Assembly: GCA_010093485.1 (NCBI GenBank)
Contig: MU001493.1
Location: forward strand, 467,599 to 531,598
Direction of reading: 5' to 3'
Source: Karstenula rhodostoma CBS 690.94
Lineage: Eukaryota; Ascomycota; Dothideomycetes; Pleosporales; Didymosphaeriaceae
Length of the DNA stretch: 64,000 nt
Positions 48,557-57,818 of the stretch are shown here, piece after piece. Position numbers and translations under genes: made by a program. Under the pieces are notes generated by a model, which was not told where the DNA came from, made no database searches, and worked only from the letters and a program-made list of their open reading frames with translations. The number at the start of each line of letters is the position of its first letter. Position 1 is the first letter of the stretch.

Positions 48557-48628
48557 AGCTGAGTGGCGCAGCGGAAGCGCGCCGGGCTCATAACCCGGAG
48601 GACCTACGATCGAAACGTAGCTCAGCTA
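48557..48628 (+). tRNA. Initiator tRNA-Met (CAT)
   Basis: A 72-nt cloverleaf. The acceptor stem AGCTGAG/CTCAGCT pairs fully, the D arm is GCGC/GCGC, the anticodon arm is CCGGG-CTCATAA-CCCGG, and the T arm is CTACG-ATCGAAA-CGTAG. Features of the eukaryotic initiator are present: an A1:U72 end pair, GGG/CCC next to the anticodon loop, and a T loop starting with A (ATCGAAA) rather than TTC. There is no intron. A pol III terminator follows at once. Confidence 0.96.
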
Positions 48629-48634
48629 AGGAAG

Positions 48635-48645
48635 TTTTCTTTTTT
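48635..48645 (+). terminator. RNA polymerase III T-run terminator
   Basis: TTTT followed by C and six T, seven bases after the 3' end of the initiator tRNA. Confidence 0.85.
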
Positions 48646-48986
48646 GGTTGTTGTGGCGTGGGTTCAATTCACGTTCCCTGCTTGATCAGATCGGCGCACT
48701 TTGTTTTTGCATTCTCATTGTGCAAATAATCCATCTAGGATTAGCCCTACTTACTCGCCTACCCTGCTAGTCTTGTCTATGCTAAAACAGTGTTATCTTT
48801 TTACTATCAGCCCTTGCGCGAACTGAGTAGATACATGGATTCTAACCCTTTTTAAATTTAAGAATACACTAGTAGTGTGATATCAATTTTGTCCTAAGAT
48901 ATAAGCACCTCTCCTTTTCCCATTACCTACTCCCTAATCTCTTGCTTTTACATCCTATTTATCTTCTTACTTTTATGTATACTCTA

Positions 48987-49073
48987 TATATTGTAGAGAT
49001 TCACTATGAGGTAGGGTAACTCAATAAAGTAGGGGGGACAAAAAGGCGCGTTGTGCTTTGCCAATGCACGAAC
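48987..49073 (+). repeat. Dispersed repeat, copy 2
   Basis: An 87-bp stretch homologous to 25458-25541. The most conserved parts are the start (TATATTGTA), the central TCACTATGAGG and the end (CCAATGCACGAAC). Confidence 0.65.
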
Positions 49074-49748
49074 AAAGGGGTACCAAAAAAGCGGCTAAGG
49101 CGCGCCCAGCGTTGTATACTCTATGGGCTCTGACTGACATGTCCGGTAGTCCCATTCCGAATCTAAACTCGATGTACCTTCTTCACTAAAGCTTTGAATG
49201 GTCTCTTCTACTCGCTTTAACCTCAGATGCCCTGCACTTCTATCTACCTTTCTTTCTCCTCGACACTAGCCACCCTATCAAGTCCGGACCACCGTGCTTG
49301 GAGCTCATAGCGACGACATGTGACTACCGCACTATATCCCTCCGCTATCATTCCAATGCGTGAAGCACTTCTCGCCGGAACCGTTCAATAGGAAGATACC
49401 TCACTGTATCCCATTCGCCATCCCAGAGCCACGGTTACACATGACTCACCACACCGATCACCCCAACACTCCGTCCTCCCCGCGGGCGCCCTCCCTATCG
49501 CCTACCACGACCCCGGGAACCCCACATCTCCCATTTGCCATGCGGGGAAATGCTACTAGCGATCTGTATGGTCTCATTCGTCAGCTATTGCATATATGAG
49601 AGCGACATGAGGTCAACTCACCCAGGAAAGCCCTCGAGAACGATGATCACCAAATCGATAACCAGGTGTGGCCATCTCTTTTGCATGGCTAATAGGTTAG
49701 CCACTCTTGTTGTGAAGCCGTCCGGCCCGACAAATCCCAAACCACCCG

Positions 49749-49850
49749 GCGATCAGACTTTGCTGCGTCAAGGATATCCCTGAGTTCAGTGGTGGACCGG
49801 TGATCAGACTTTGCAGGGTCAAAGATATCTCTGAGTTTAGTGACGGACCG
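49749..49850. repeat. 51-bp direct tandem duplication
   Basis: Copy A (49749-49799) and copy B (49800-49850) abut exactly. They differ at eight positions, six of them transitions. No coding role is visible. Confidence 0.9.
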
Positions 49851-50919
49851 GTGGTGCTCCATCAAGTCGTTTCCAGGGTCTTGGTCTTTGAACAGTTTGC
49901 GAACGACTGCTCACTTAGGAACGATCGGTAGCGATTCTAACGTCATTTGTAGCCCTCAGGACTTCAACGTAGCCGTCGACAGCTTTTTGGGCTCGTTAAA
50001 ACATGCCCGTGTAACCGTAAACAGGGGCTTGGCCGGAAGCTCGGGTGAGACCAACAAATTTTGCTGATGTTGTCTTGCTGGACTGGAGTGCATAAGTCCC
50101 ACAGAACACATCAGTGTCATCGATAGGTAAGTTTGAGCGTAATTGATTGTTTCGGCCGTGTGACGACTCTCTTTGGAGCGGTATTAGGTCCTGTGCGTTG
50201 CTGAGCATCTTCGCCCGTTGGGCCAACCCGGGCTTGCTAGCTCGATTTTCGCCGGTCTCATTGAAAACGGTTGGAGCCAGGTCATCATGCGTCTACAAAG
50301 CGAACTTTTGATAGCTTATCCTGGGGTAACTTGACCTGTCATAATTAGAATTTCATTGATTGAAGTGCGTACGCCAGAAAATCCAACTCGTGCGTCAAAA
50401 CAGTGATGAAACGCGGTGAGGTGGCAAGCCAGTCCAGTACATCGTGGATAACGTGTTTTCGATGGATACCTAAAATATGTTTCCTTGTGTCGTCCGTTGT
50501 GAACGTGCCGTACTACTGCTTTGTTTACAGATCTCACATTATCATCGTGTCCACCGCTTCTCCGTCGGTGTTTCCAGACGTCAAGAATTTACGGAACAAC
50601 TGAAAGATGAAGCTCTGTTAATTCAACCAACCCACAGCAACTGCAACGGTATGAAATATCGAGATTGATCGTTGACATATGACTTTGCTATCTTGCTACA
50701 TTTTGAACGGAGTCATAAAAAATGCTTGATTAAATTATACCTTCAAGTAAGGCTTTTCCGATGCATCAACCACAGAACAAGAGTTGAATATCAAAGACTC
50801 CAAACGTTCTATGCAAAAGTCTGGGAAGTTAGACACTCACCCTGGCTATTTCAATTGAAAACCCAGGTCCAGATACCAAATCGGCAGCTCTAGTTGTCAA
50901 GTCTCCCTACTTTTATCCG

Positions 50920-51894
50920 TTACTCCCTGTAGTCACGATCATCCGTATTCTCCCACTCGGAGTATTCCGACTCACCTTCACCATCCCCATCAACCTCCTC
51001 CATCTCAACCTCATCCCCATCTTCCACAGCTCCGTCCCCGCCAGCGCCAGCATCCCCCTCACCCCCCAACTCCGCCAGCGAATCCTCCCACTCCACCCCA
51101 TACCTCTCCATCGCCTCCCTTTCCACCTCACGCGATACCGCCCCCTCCATCGGCAGCCGCAAAGTCTGCCTCCTCAGGCTCTCCAGCATATACTCCTCCT
51201 GCTGTTTCAACAGCCCGTTCTTCGCCGTAAGGCTCTTCCTCCGCCGCCCAGCTCTAGACCTGATCTCGCGCTCTGCCAGTCTGACATCCTCGGCGTCGCG
51301 GATGGGACCGGCGCGGATCTCAGCTGGAGAACGGCCGGCCCACCACTGTTCTGATTGCCGGCGGAAGGCGGGCGGGGCGACGGGGATGGGGAGCGAGTAG
51401 ACTTCGTGGGTGGGAGTGCTGGCGATTAGGGTGGCGAGGGGGCTGGTGCGGAGGAGATGGAGCGGCGTGGATGGCGGGTCGGTTACTTGGAGGGTGAAGT
51501 GGCTGTGCGATATGAGGGCGTGAGGGGAGGGTGATTGGGCATGTTGGAGGGCGGACTGGATGCGAGCTATGAGCTGGAGATTGTCGTGGTTGACGTCGAA
51601 GCCTGCGCTGGGGGTTGCAGGGGACGGAATGGCCCCGTCTGAAGGCTCGTGAGGTTGCACGTCATTGGAGAGTTCGGCGTGAGGTTTGGCGTTGCCGGAT
51701 GTGCCTGAAGAGGATTGTTTCGTGGTGGGATCTGGAGTGCTTGACGAGGCTGCATATCGCATATTAGAAACTGATCGCTGGATAGTAGCTTGACTACGCG
51801 TGAAAATGCGTCGCTTTGCTCTCAAAGCAATACTATCGTTCTTACCTTGACTGCGGTTGGAAGCATTACGTTTCCCGCCCTTGCGAGGTGCCAT
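50920..51894 (-). CDS. Unrecognised protein with acidic C-terminus
   Basis: Single open frame of 324 residues from ATG 51894 (MAPRKGGKRN). It has a basic N-terminus, a Ser/Pro-rich middle, a short helical domain with WWAGRSPAEIRAGPIRDAEDV, a basic helix (EREIRSRAGRRRKSLTAKNG) and a very acidic Asp/Glu tail. This looks like a nuclear chromatin-associated or RNA-associated protein, but I recognise no family. A canonical intron could be removed from codons near the N-terminus (donor GTAAGA, branch TTCTAAT, acceptor ATGCAG). It is 96 nt long and in frame, so both a 324-residue and a 292-residue form read open. Confidence 0.72.
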   Translation of the reverse strand: MAPRKGGKRNASNRSQGKNDSIALRAKRRIFTRSQATIQRSVSNMRYAASSSTPDPTTKQSSSGTSGNAKPHAELSNDVQPHEPSDGAIPSPATPSAGFDVNHDNLQLIARIQSALQHAQSPSPHALISHSHFTLQVTDPPSTPLHLLRTSPLATLIASTPTHEVYSLPIPVAPPAFRRQSEQWWAGRSPAEIRAGPIRDAEDVRLAEREIRSRAGRRRKSLTAKNGLLKQQEEYMLESLRRQTLRLPMEGAVSREVEREAMERYGVEWEDSLAELGGEGDAGAGGDGAVEDGDEVEMEEVDGDGEGESEYSEWENTDDRDYRE

Positions 51895-53441
51895 GGCTGC
51901 TGAGCTGGTTGGATTGACGAGCTGTACTGTATCCGACTGGAACTCGCTCGGGGTGGTGGCCGGTTGTGTTTGTCTTTGCTTGATATGTGATCCGGAAGGG
52001 ATCGTTGTGTTTGGGAGTTTGTGTTTTATATAACGGCGTCTTGAGCTTTGGACATGCCGTTTTCTACCACATTGTTAAGCGGGTTGATTCGTACACAGGT
52101 CAACAAAGGTAAACCCGGAGGATAGTTGAATTCACAATGAGCGGGTCAATCGCCTCGAGAACGCCGCAACAATGCGTAATGATCAGTTGTGTACCGCCCC
52201 ACTGCATGACTTTGAGCAGGCGTCGGTGCACCGATGTCGCCTATAAAATGGATGCTGTCAATTATCTCGTACGGCCTTGACATCTTTGAGCACCGCAATA
52301 TCAGTGGAAAGTGAGCTCTTGTCAGCTTTAAAATGAGTCGGACAAAGCAAAGCCCAGCCAAATCTACGTCTGATGACGGTAGTCACACACCATCAAGAAC
52401 AAACATGAGTAGACTCGTGATCAGGGATTTGCTTTCTCGAGACATCACATAGTTGATGAAGGTGCAGCGTAATCGATTCGTATGTTGAGAGCGGGAAACA
52501 ATTGGATACAGATAACTTCGTGAGTTTGATAGATGTATCCTGCGGCGAACCCTATATTCACAGACAGTCCTTGCAAATTCGAGATACCATACTCAGGAAT
52601 CCCCCAAGAGCGAGATATGGATGGACACCTTCAGTGGTATTGGATAAGCGACTGCAACGAGGAACCTGGGATAACTCGTGGTCACTCCTACCCGGGGTGC
52701 AATTCAAATTGCAAGCGTATAATCAGGGAATGAACAACACCTACTACAAAGATCTTTAACATCCAATTTGATCCACTCAAACCGCGCCGAAATGACAATA
52801 ATATTCCGCGAACAGATGTACTTCGCATCTAACAACAACATACCCCCCAACACTGACATCATCATCACTTCGTCTGTGGTATAGCAGATTTTAGAGTAAC
52901 ATGCGATCGACATCTCGGCCTTCTATCATACGTTTTTGCTCTGTGACCAGGTTGCTGGTTGCGTCACGTGCAAACGAGCTGAGAATAAGCCTGGTCGTGT
53001 TACATGCGTAACCTACGCGTCTTAGTTGACACCACCTAGATTTATGTGGCCGATTCGCAGAAATCCTAAACTCGTACAAAGTCGCTCAACACGATGCTGA
53101 GCAAGGAGGAATTACAGTGCAAGCTGGGGCGACTGCGGCGATGCAAAACCATGTTTCAGTCACACGTACGAGAAACGGATGACGGCAGAGCAATTAAACT
53201 ATCCTATCAGCAAAATGGAAAAACTCACCAAGACAGCCATCACACACAGCCGCTCACATAATTAACAAAATAGATGATCTCTATTGACGGCTATTAAAAA
53301 CTACTATTTCCAAGCCATCTCAAAAACCTCATATCACGCGACCAACCGCGGGCCTCAAAAAAATATATACAGTCAAGAAGTAAAATCCGCGCGCTCCGCG
53401 TCGCCCTTGACATCCCCAAAACATCACTGTGCATGACAGGC
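51895..53441. other. Intergenic region
   Basis: This 1.55-kb stretch lies between two minus-strand genes. It has one small plus-strand open frame (52533-52733, 66 codons, four Cys) starting directly after a stop that could be a TAG splice acceptor. I cannot place a partner exon or signal peptide, so it is not called as a gene. Confidence 0.45.
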
Positions 53442-54658
53442 TTAGATCCTGCCAACACCAGAACCGTTCTGGATGGCGCTGGCGGAACCAACCTGGGCGG
53501 TGGCGACGTTCTTGCCGGCGAAGTTGGCGAGGAAACCGGTGTCGGCGCCACCGAGGGTGCCGGAGCTGCCGAAGCTGTTCATCTGGCAAGTGTGCTTGAG
53601 GCTGGCGCTGCAGACAGCGTTGGCGCCGGTGGACGGGCTGGCGAAGAAGCTGCCCTTCTTCTCGAGGAGCGGGGTGTTGACGTTCTGGAACACGTTGCCC
53701 TCGGCGACGATCTGGCTGCCGGCGCCGTTGTCGAAAGCGTGGCCGGTGTTGGCGTACCAGTAGTTGTTGACGGCGTGGATGAGGGAGTTACCACCAGTCT
53801 TGGGGCTGCGGCCGGAAGTGTGGTGGATGTAGTTGCCCTTGAGGGTGACCATGTCGTTGGAGCCGGTCAGGTAGATGGCCCAGTAGTGGTGTCCATCGCA
53901 GGTGGCGGACCAGGAGGTGACACCGTCGAACTCGTTGTTGGAGACGGTGACGCGGTTGGAGGCGCCGTTGCCGAGGACGAGCATCTGGCGGCCGATGAGG
54001 GAGAACTTGTTGTGGTCGACCCAGACCTGGTCAGAGCCGTCGATGGCGAGGGCGTCACCGCCCCAGATGAACTGCGGGTTCAGCTCCGTGATGTGGATGT
54101 TCTGGACGATGACGTTCTTCGCGCCGTTGGCGATGCGAAGACCCTTGCCACGGAGGACACCCTTGTTGCCGGCGCCGATGATGGACTTGTTGGATCCGAC
54201 GAGGAGACCGCTGATACCAGCCTTGTCGTAGGTGACCTTGATGGTCTTGGAGCCCACACCAGCGTTGCCGTTGGTGCACCAGCTGGCCAGGTTGATGGCG
54301 TCCTGGCCGCCGTTGCCGGGGCACTTGTTGGACGCGGGACGGCAGCCGTTCTCCGTAACGGAGCCCTCAGAGCCCTTGAAGTTGTACTCCTTGTCGAGGA
54401 CGATGCAGCGGGCAACGTTGTCGCCGAGCCAGGACTTAAGCTGCGAGGGGGAAGAGGGGACCGCGCAGGGAGCGGAGCCACCTCCCGTGACGCCCTTGGC
54501 GAAACCTAGTCAAGTTAGTGCAAAGATTCATGTTTACCGGAGGACGTATACTAACCCTCAGCAGCGCCCTTGACAGAGTAAGTACCCCTCTCCCCAAGAG
54601 CAGCGCCCTCAACGGAGATAGCGCTGGCAAGCGCAAAAGCAGCAGCGGAGAACTTCAT
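53442..54658 (-). CDS. Pectin lyase, polysaccharide lyase family 1 (secreted)
   Basis: Extracellular enzyme that cleaves methyl-esterified pectin by beta-elimination, used to degrade plant cell walls. Exons are 54658-54556 and 54505-53442 (50-nt intron, GTTAGT...GACTAG), giving 388 residues. Residues 1-19 form a signal peptide (MKFSAAAFALASAISVEGA). The mature enzyme shows GFAKGVTGGG, the parallel beta-helix repeats, VWVDHNKFS, CDGHHYWAIYLTG and the active-site segment HHTSGRSPK. These are features of pectin lyase rather than calcium-dependent pectate lyase. Cysteines are conserved in the C-terminal part. The very GC-rich, G/C-ending codons leave a long open frame on the opposite strand, which is not a gene. 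Confidence 0.95.
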
Positions 54659-55396
54659 GATTGCTAAAATATTCAAAGAATGGACGCTCTCTGAGCAGTG
54701 AAACGAGTGACTGTCTAAAAGACTGTTAAAAGAACGAATGAATGTGTCGGCGTGATAGAGAACAAAATTCTTCCACGGCGATACAACCCCGTCTTATGTG
54801 AACGGCAAATTACAGTCGCGTTTGCAAAACAACCTACCTCAATAATTAATCCGCGAATTTGCGGCGGTGGCGATGATCGTGAGGCAGGGATGTTGATGGG
54901 TCATCCGTGCGTTGCTTCGGACAACCCACTCTGTGGTCTGTTCGACCCTGTTGAATCGGAGAAGAGCATTGCGCATGCTAGTGAACGAGCCCTACCATCC
55001 GGCGCCGGGTACTATCCCATGCTACCAGCGGATAATGGGCGTGCGCTCGGGTTCTGGACGTAAACACCGCGATAGCGGCTGCCTAGCGTGCACCCAGTGT
55101 TTCGGGCGGCTCGGACGAATCACCAATGCGGCGGCGCCGAAATGTCGGCAAGTATGCGTTATCCACGACTTTGCTGCATTCTGTTTGGTGCCAAATTCGA
55201 ATTTGCGATGGGCGAGTCGAAAACCGCGTGATGCGTGGTAGGGTTAAGCGTTCTGTTCCACTTGGCAGCCGTACAAGAAACATCAAGCTATCAACGGCGA
55301 GCACTTGCAGCGGGGAACCGGAAATGTTTGGACGTGCATGAATGAGCGTGATAGGTGTAATGATGTTCGGTCGACCCCTCCCATACTCCTGTGCGT
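54659..55396. other. Intergenic spacer
   Basis: This 738-bp stretch contains the pectin lyase promoter and the 3' region of the acetyltransferase. I see no gene in it and assign no catabolite-repressor or pH-regulator sites. Confidence 0.5.
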
Positions 55397-56029
55397 CTAG
55401 TTTCCTGCCAGCTTTGCCAGCGCTTCACCCTCGGCCCTGAGGCCGACCCATTCCTTCTTCTGCGTCGCACCGAGGCTCTCGTAGAATTCCAGGCTTGACG
55501 TGTTCCAGTCTAAGCAGCTCCACTCTAGCCGTTGCCCATTAATCCTGACCACTTCCTTCGCACAGGCCTTGATTAGCGCCTTACCGTACCCCTGTTTCCT
55601 GTACTTGGGCTTAACGAAGAGGTCTTCAAGGTATATACCAGGGACGCCTGTCCAGGTGCTGTAGTTATAAAAGTAGAGAGCCATGCCGGCAATCTCTCCC
55701 TCCGGTGCCACGAGGAGGAACGTGCGCGCGTAGCCGGGAGTGAAGCTGTTGGGCGTAGAAGGATCGTGGAACGCGAGGGTCTTGGCAAGAACTTCGGGTG
55801 TCGCTTTCACGGACGACTTCGCCTTCTCGTACTCTGCGAGCTCAATGATGAGGTTGTAGATGGTGTCGACATCTGTGAGATGTCAGAGCTGGGAGATGGA
55901 GGGACACGTCTGTCTGCACCGAGTAGATCGAGTCGTAGCATACGGCGACCCGATCACAATGCGTGTACAGCCTGTTCTGTGCGTACCTTCAGGCGTCGCG
56001 TGGCGAATGGTGGCCCCGTCGGAAGCCAT
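55397..56029 (-). CDS. GNAT-family N-acetyltransferase, diamine acetyltransferase-like
   Basis: Transfers acetyl from acetyl-CoA to an amine; the fold and length are like spermidine/spermine N1-acetyltransferase relatives. Exons are 56029-55987 and 55872-55397 (114-nt intron with CTGAC branch and CACAG acceptor), giving 172 residues. The first exon supplies MASDGATIRHATPED, the usual N-terminal strand. The acetyl-CoA motif is RKQGYGKAL (about 106-114), preceded by IYLEDLFVKPKYR and followed by LEWSCLDWNTSSLEFYESLGA. The substrate cannot be read from the sequence. It lies 88 bp downstream of the LYR/Cup1-like stop on the same strand. Confidence 0.92.
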
Positions 56030-56117
56030 GAGTGCTGCTTGTGCTGTGCTCTAGGGTTGCCTCGGCTTGGAAACGGCGGTATGAGCGGAGATTTATTCTG
56101 GTCCAATGTGCCCTGTC

Positions 56118-57497
56118 TCAAAATGTGGATGCTTTGCGCGCCCTACGTTCTGACCGATTTTTTGTTAGGGCGGGTTTGCGTGGGGTACTGCTAGCCTCGC
56201 TTTCCGATTGGACCCTGCCTTTCTTCTCGAAGAGCTTGCTTGCTGCACGAACGGGATGTTCCGGTGGCAGAAAGTTGGCGTGAGATGGTACGACTGTATA
56301 CCTTTCTCTCTTGCTCTTGGCATTCTGATCTTCTGCGGGATCGGAATTGAGAGATACCGTTGTGTCGCGTTCATCTCCATCAGGTGAAGTTTGGTGGCGT
56401 CTGGATTGGTTCTCCTTGGGCAGATTGCCTTTCTCGTCTACTCCAGCAAACAGATGGTCGTGGTGCGCCGCCGAGTTGAAGTCGGACTTCATTCCTCGCA
56501 TACGACCCCAAACGGATTCCCACTTCTTGTATCGCTCGTTCCACTCCAGCTTGCTGCAGTACGACAGGACTGTAACGTACATGCGTCTCATCAAGCGCGC
56601 ATCGATCTGACGCGGACGAATGCACTTGTCGGCCTTGCTAGGTGTCTCTAGGACAAGTGCGTCCTGCACCAGCTTCGCAAATCGATCTGCTGGTGGTAGC
56701 TCCTCTGCAGGATGGAGCTCAATGCGAGTCGCACGCCGCTTGACCAGGGAGATGTCCTTTCGACCATCCGCCATGGCTTGCATGTCGTCAAACTCGTCGT
56801 TGGGCAGCGGTGGGAGAAGTCTCGTCATAGTCTCGGCGTACCACTTCCTGACAATATTCCGAGCCCGCTTAATGGGCATGGGGCGCCCCCATACGTTGTT
56901 GATAGGGGTGTTGATCTGGTGCCGCTTGATCTCGCGGCCCAGTGAGATTTCATTCTGCACTTGGGCCCTGAGTGTCGTCTTCAATCTGCGGTAGCGGTCC
57001 GATATGGCGATGTTGTAGTCGGTGGGGCTTGCCTTCTTCGGCGCGTCGAAGAAGGAGAGAAAGCGGTCGTTGCTGTAGTAGAGTTTCTGCAGCGGCGAAG
57101 GCTCGAGCACGGCCGTAGGGTCGTCTGGGCGTAGGAGATGCTCGAGTAAAGCGTACTTGCGCTTGCCGATGCGCCCATAGGTAAAGAAGAGTATCTTTTT
57201 GAGGCACGTGTACTCGCCATTGTTGGCGCGGCGCAGGTAGTTCAGCCCCTTCTTGCCCTGGTCCCGCACGGCACGGGCGCGCTCCTCGATGATGGACACG
57301 TCTCTCCGCTTTCCGAAGCCATGTCGCTTCTTCTCCACGGCGTGCGCGTCCAAGGACGGCGAGGCGTTTTCGGCAGGCTGGTAGGCTCTGAAGCGGTTGA
57401 CGATGTAGCGGCGGAAGAAACGGCGGGCGTTGGCGTCGGGCAGGTACGAGGTTTCGCGGAGGAGGGCACGCAGCGTGTGCGTGGGTGGTGGCTGCAT
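56118..57497 (-). CDS. LYR motif-containing Cup1-like protein
   Basis: A 459-residue single-exon frame starting at ATG 57497 (MQPPPTHTL); the longer open frame begins at a TTG. Residues ~9-40 (LRALLRETSYLPDANARRFFRRYIVNRFR) match the helical LYR-type fold near the N-terminus, as in fungal proteins annotated as Cup1-like LYR proteins. LYR proteins usually act in mitochondrial complex or Fe-S assembly by binding acyl carrier protein. That role is inferred from the family, and the canonical LYR triplet itself is not clear here. The rest is basic and helical, with KRRATRIELHP near the middle and a disordered basic C-terminus. It is divergent from the Mbp1-like gene over 321 bp. Confidence 0.82.
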   Translation of the reverse strand: MQPPPTHTLRALLRETSYLPDANARRFFRRYIVNRFRAYQPAENASPSLDAHAVEKKRHGFGKRRDVSIIEERARAVRDQGKKGLNYLRRANNGEYTCLKKILFFTYGRIGKRKYALLEHLLRPDDPTAVLEPSPLQKLYYSNDRFLSFFDAPKKASPTDYNIAISDRYRRLKTTLRAQVQNEISLGREIKRHQINTPINNVWGRPMPIKRARNIVRKWYAETMTRLLPPLPNDEFDDMQAMADGRKDISLVKRRATRIELHPAEELPPADRFAKLVQDALVLETPSKADKCIRPRQIDARLMRRMYVTVLSYCSKLEWNERYKKWESVWGRMRGMKSDFNSAAHHDHLFAGVDEKGNLPKENQSRRHQTSPDGDERDTTVSLNSDPAEDQNAKSKRERYTVVPSHANFLPPEHPVRAASKLFEKKGRVQSESEASSTPRKPALTKNRSERRARKASTF

Positions 57498-57550
57498 CGG
57501 GGATGGCTGTACGTGCTGCAGCAGGTGCGAGTGATGGTTGTTGCCGTCAG

Positions 57551-57556
57551 ACGCGT
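57551..57556. promoter_or_regulatory. MCB element ACGCGT
   Basis: A perfect MluI cell-cycle box, the established binding sequence of Mbp1-type APSES factors (MBF), 263 bp upstream of the ATG of such a factor. Function in this promoter is inferred. Confidence 0.5.
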
Positions 57557-57652
57557 CCAATCACAGCGTGGCACGGCCAGGACGCGCACAACGTGACGCG
57601 CCTGCCCTCCTCCGCCCGGCAGGCAATCGCGACCGATACGACAGCCAGCCCA

Positions 57653-57697
57653 CACCGCCCACACCGCCAACACCGCCAGCACCGCCAGCACCGCCAG
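57653..57697. repeat. Five 9-bp tandem units (CACCGCCAN)
   Basis: Five contiguous copies of CACCGCC(A/C)N lie in the leader or promoter of the Mbp1-like gene; the last three are identical (CACCGCCAG). Confidence 0.9.
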
Positions 57698-57818
57698 CTG
57701 GGCCCCGTAGCAACCGAGTGCGCGTCCACCTGCAAACAAACCACCGCACAACCGCCCACCGCGTCCGCATGCGCCGCGCCGACTGACGGCCGCTCCTCAC
57801 GCACCCGCCCGCCGCAGC

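Larger units (their letters stand above)
48646..50919. other. Gene-poor AT-rich region
   Basis: This 2.27-kb stretch has no supported gene. It holds the second copy of a dispersed repeat (48987-49073) and a 51-bp tandem duplication (49749-49850). Small open frames occur but lack start or splice support. Likely an area of decayed mobile DNA; no transposase or reverse transcriptase motif was recognised. Confidence 0.5.
57498..57818. promoter_or_regulatory. Bidirectional promoter, LYR protein / Mbp1-like factor
   Basis: This 321-bp stretch between two divergent ATGs is very GC-rich. It carries a palindromic ACGCGT at 57551-57556 followed directly by CCAAT (57557-57561), and a further GACGCG near 57593. 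It also holds the 9-bp repeat array at 57653-57697. Confidence 0.65.

Noticed and set aside
48652..48670. Second pol III box B-like sequence (GGTTCAATTCA) just after the initiator tRNA
   Set aside because: No acceptor, D or anticodon arm can be folded around it, and the tRNA terminator lies between.
48646..50919. Transposase or retroelement genes in the AT-rich gap
   Set aside because: I looked for DDE, integrase and reverse-transcriptase motifs in the open frames and recognised none.
52533..52733. 66-codon frame with four cysteines, possible small secreted protein
   Set aside because: No signal peptide and no upstream exon with a convincing donor. It is kept only as a note on that intergenic region.
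53433..54509. 358-codon plus-strand open frame rich in Gly, Val and Asp
   Set aside because: It is the mirror of the GC-rich pectin lyase exon; the opposite strand has all family motifs.
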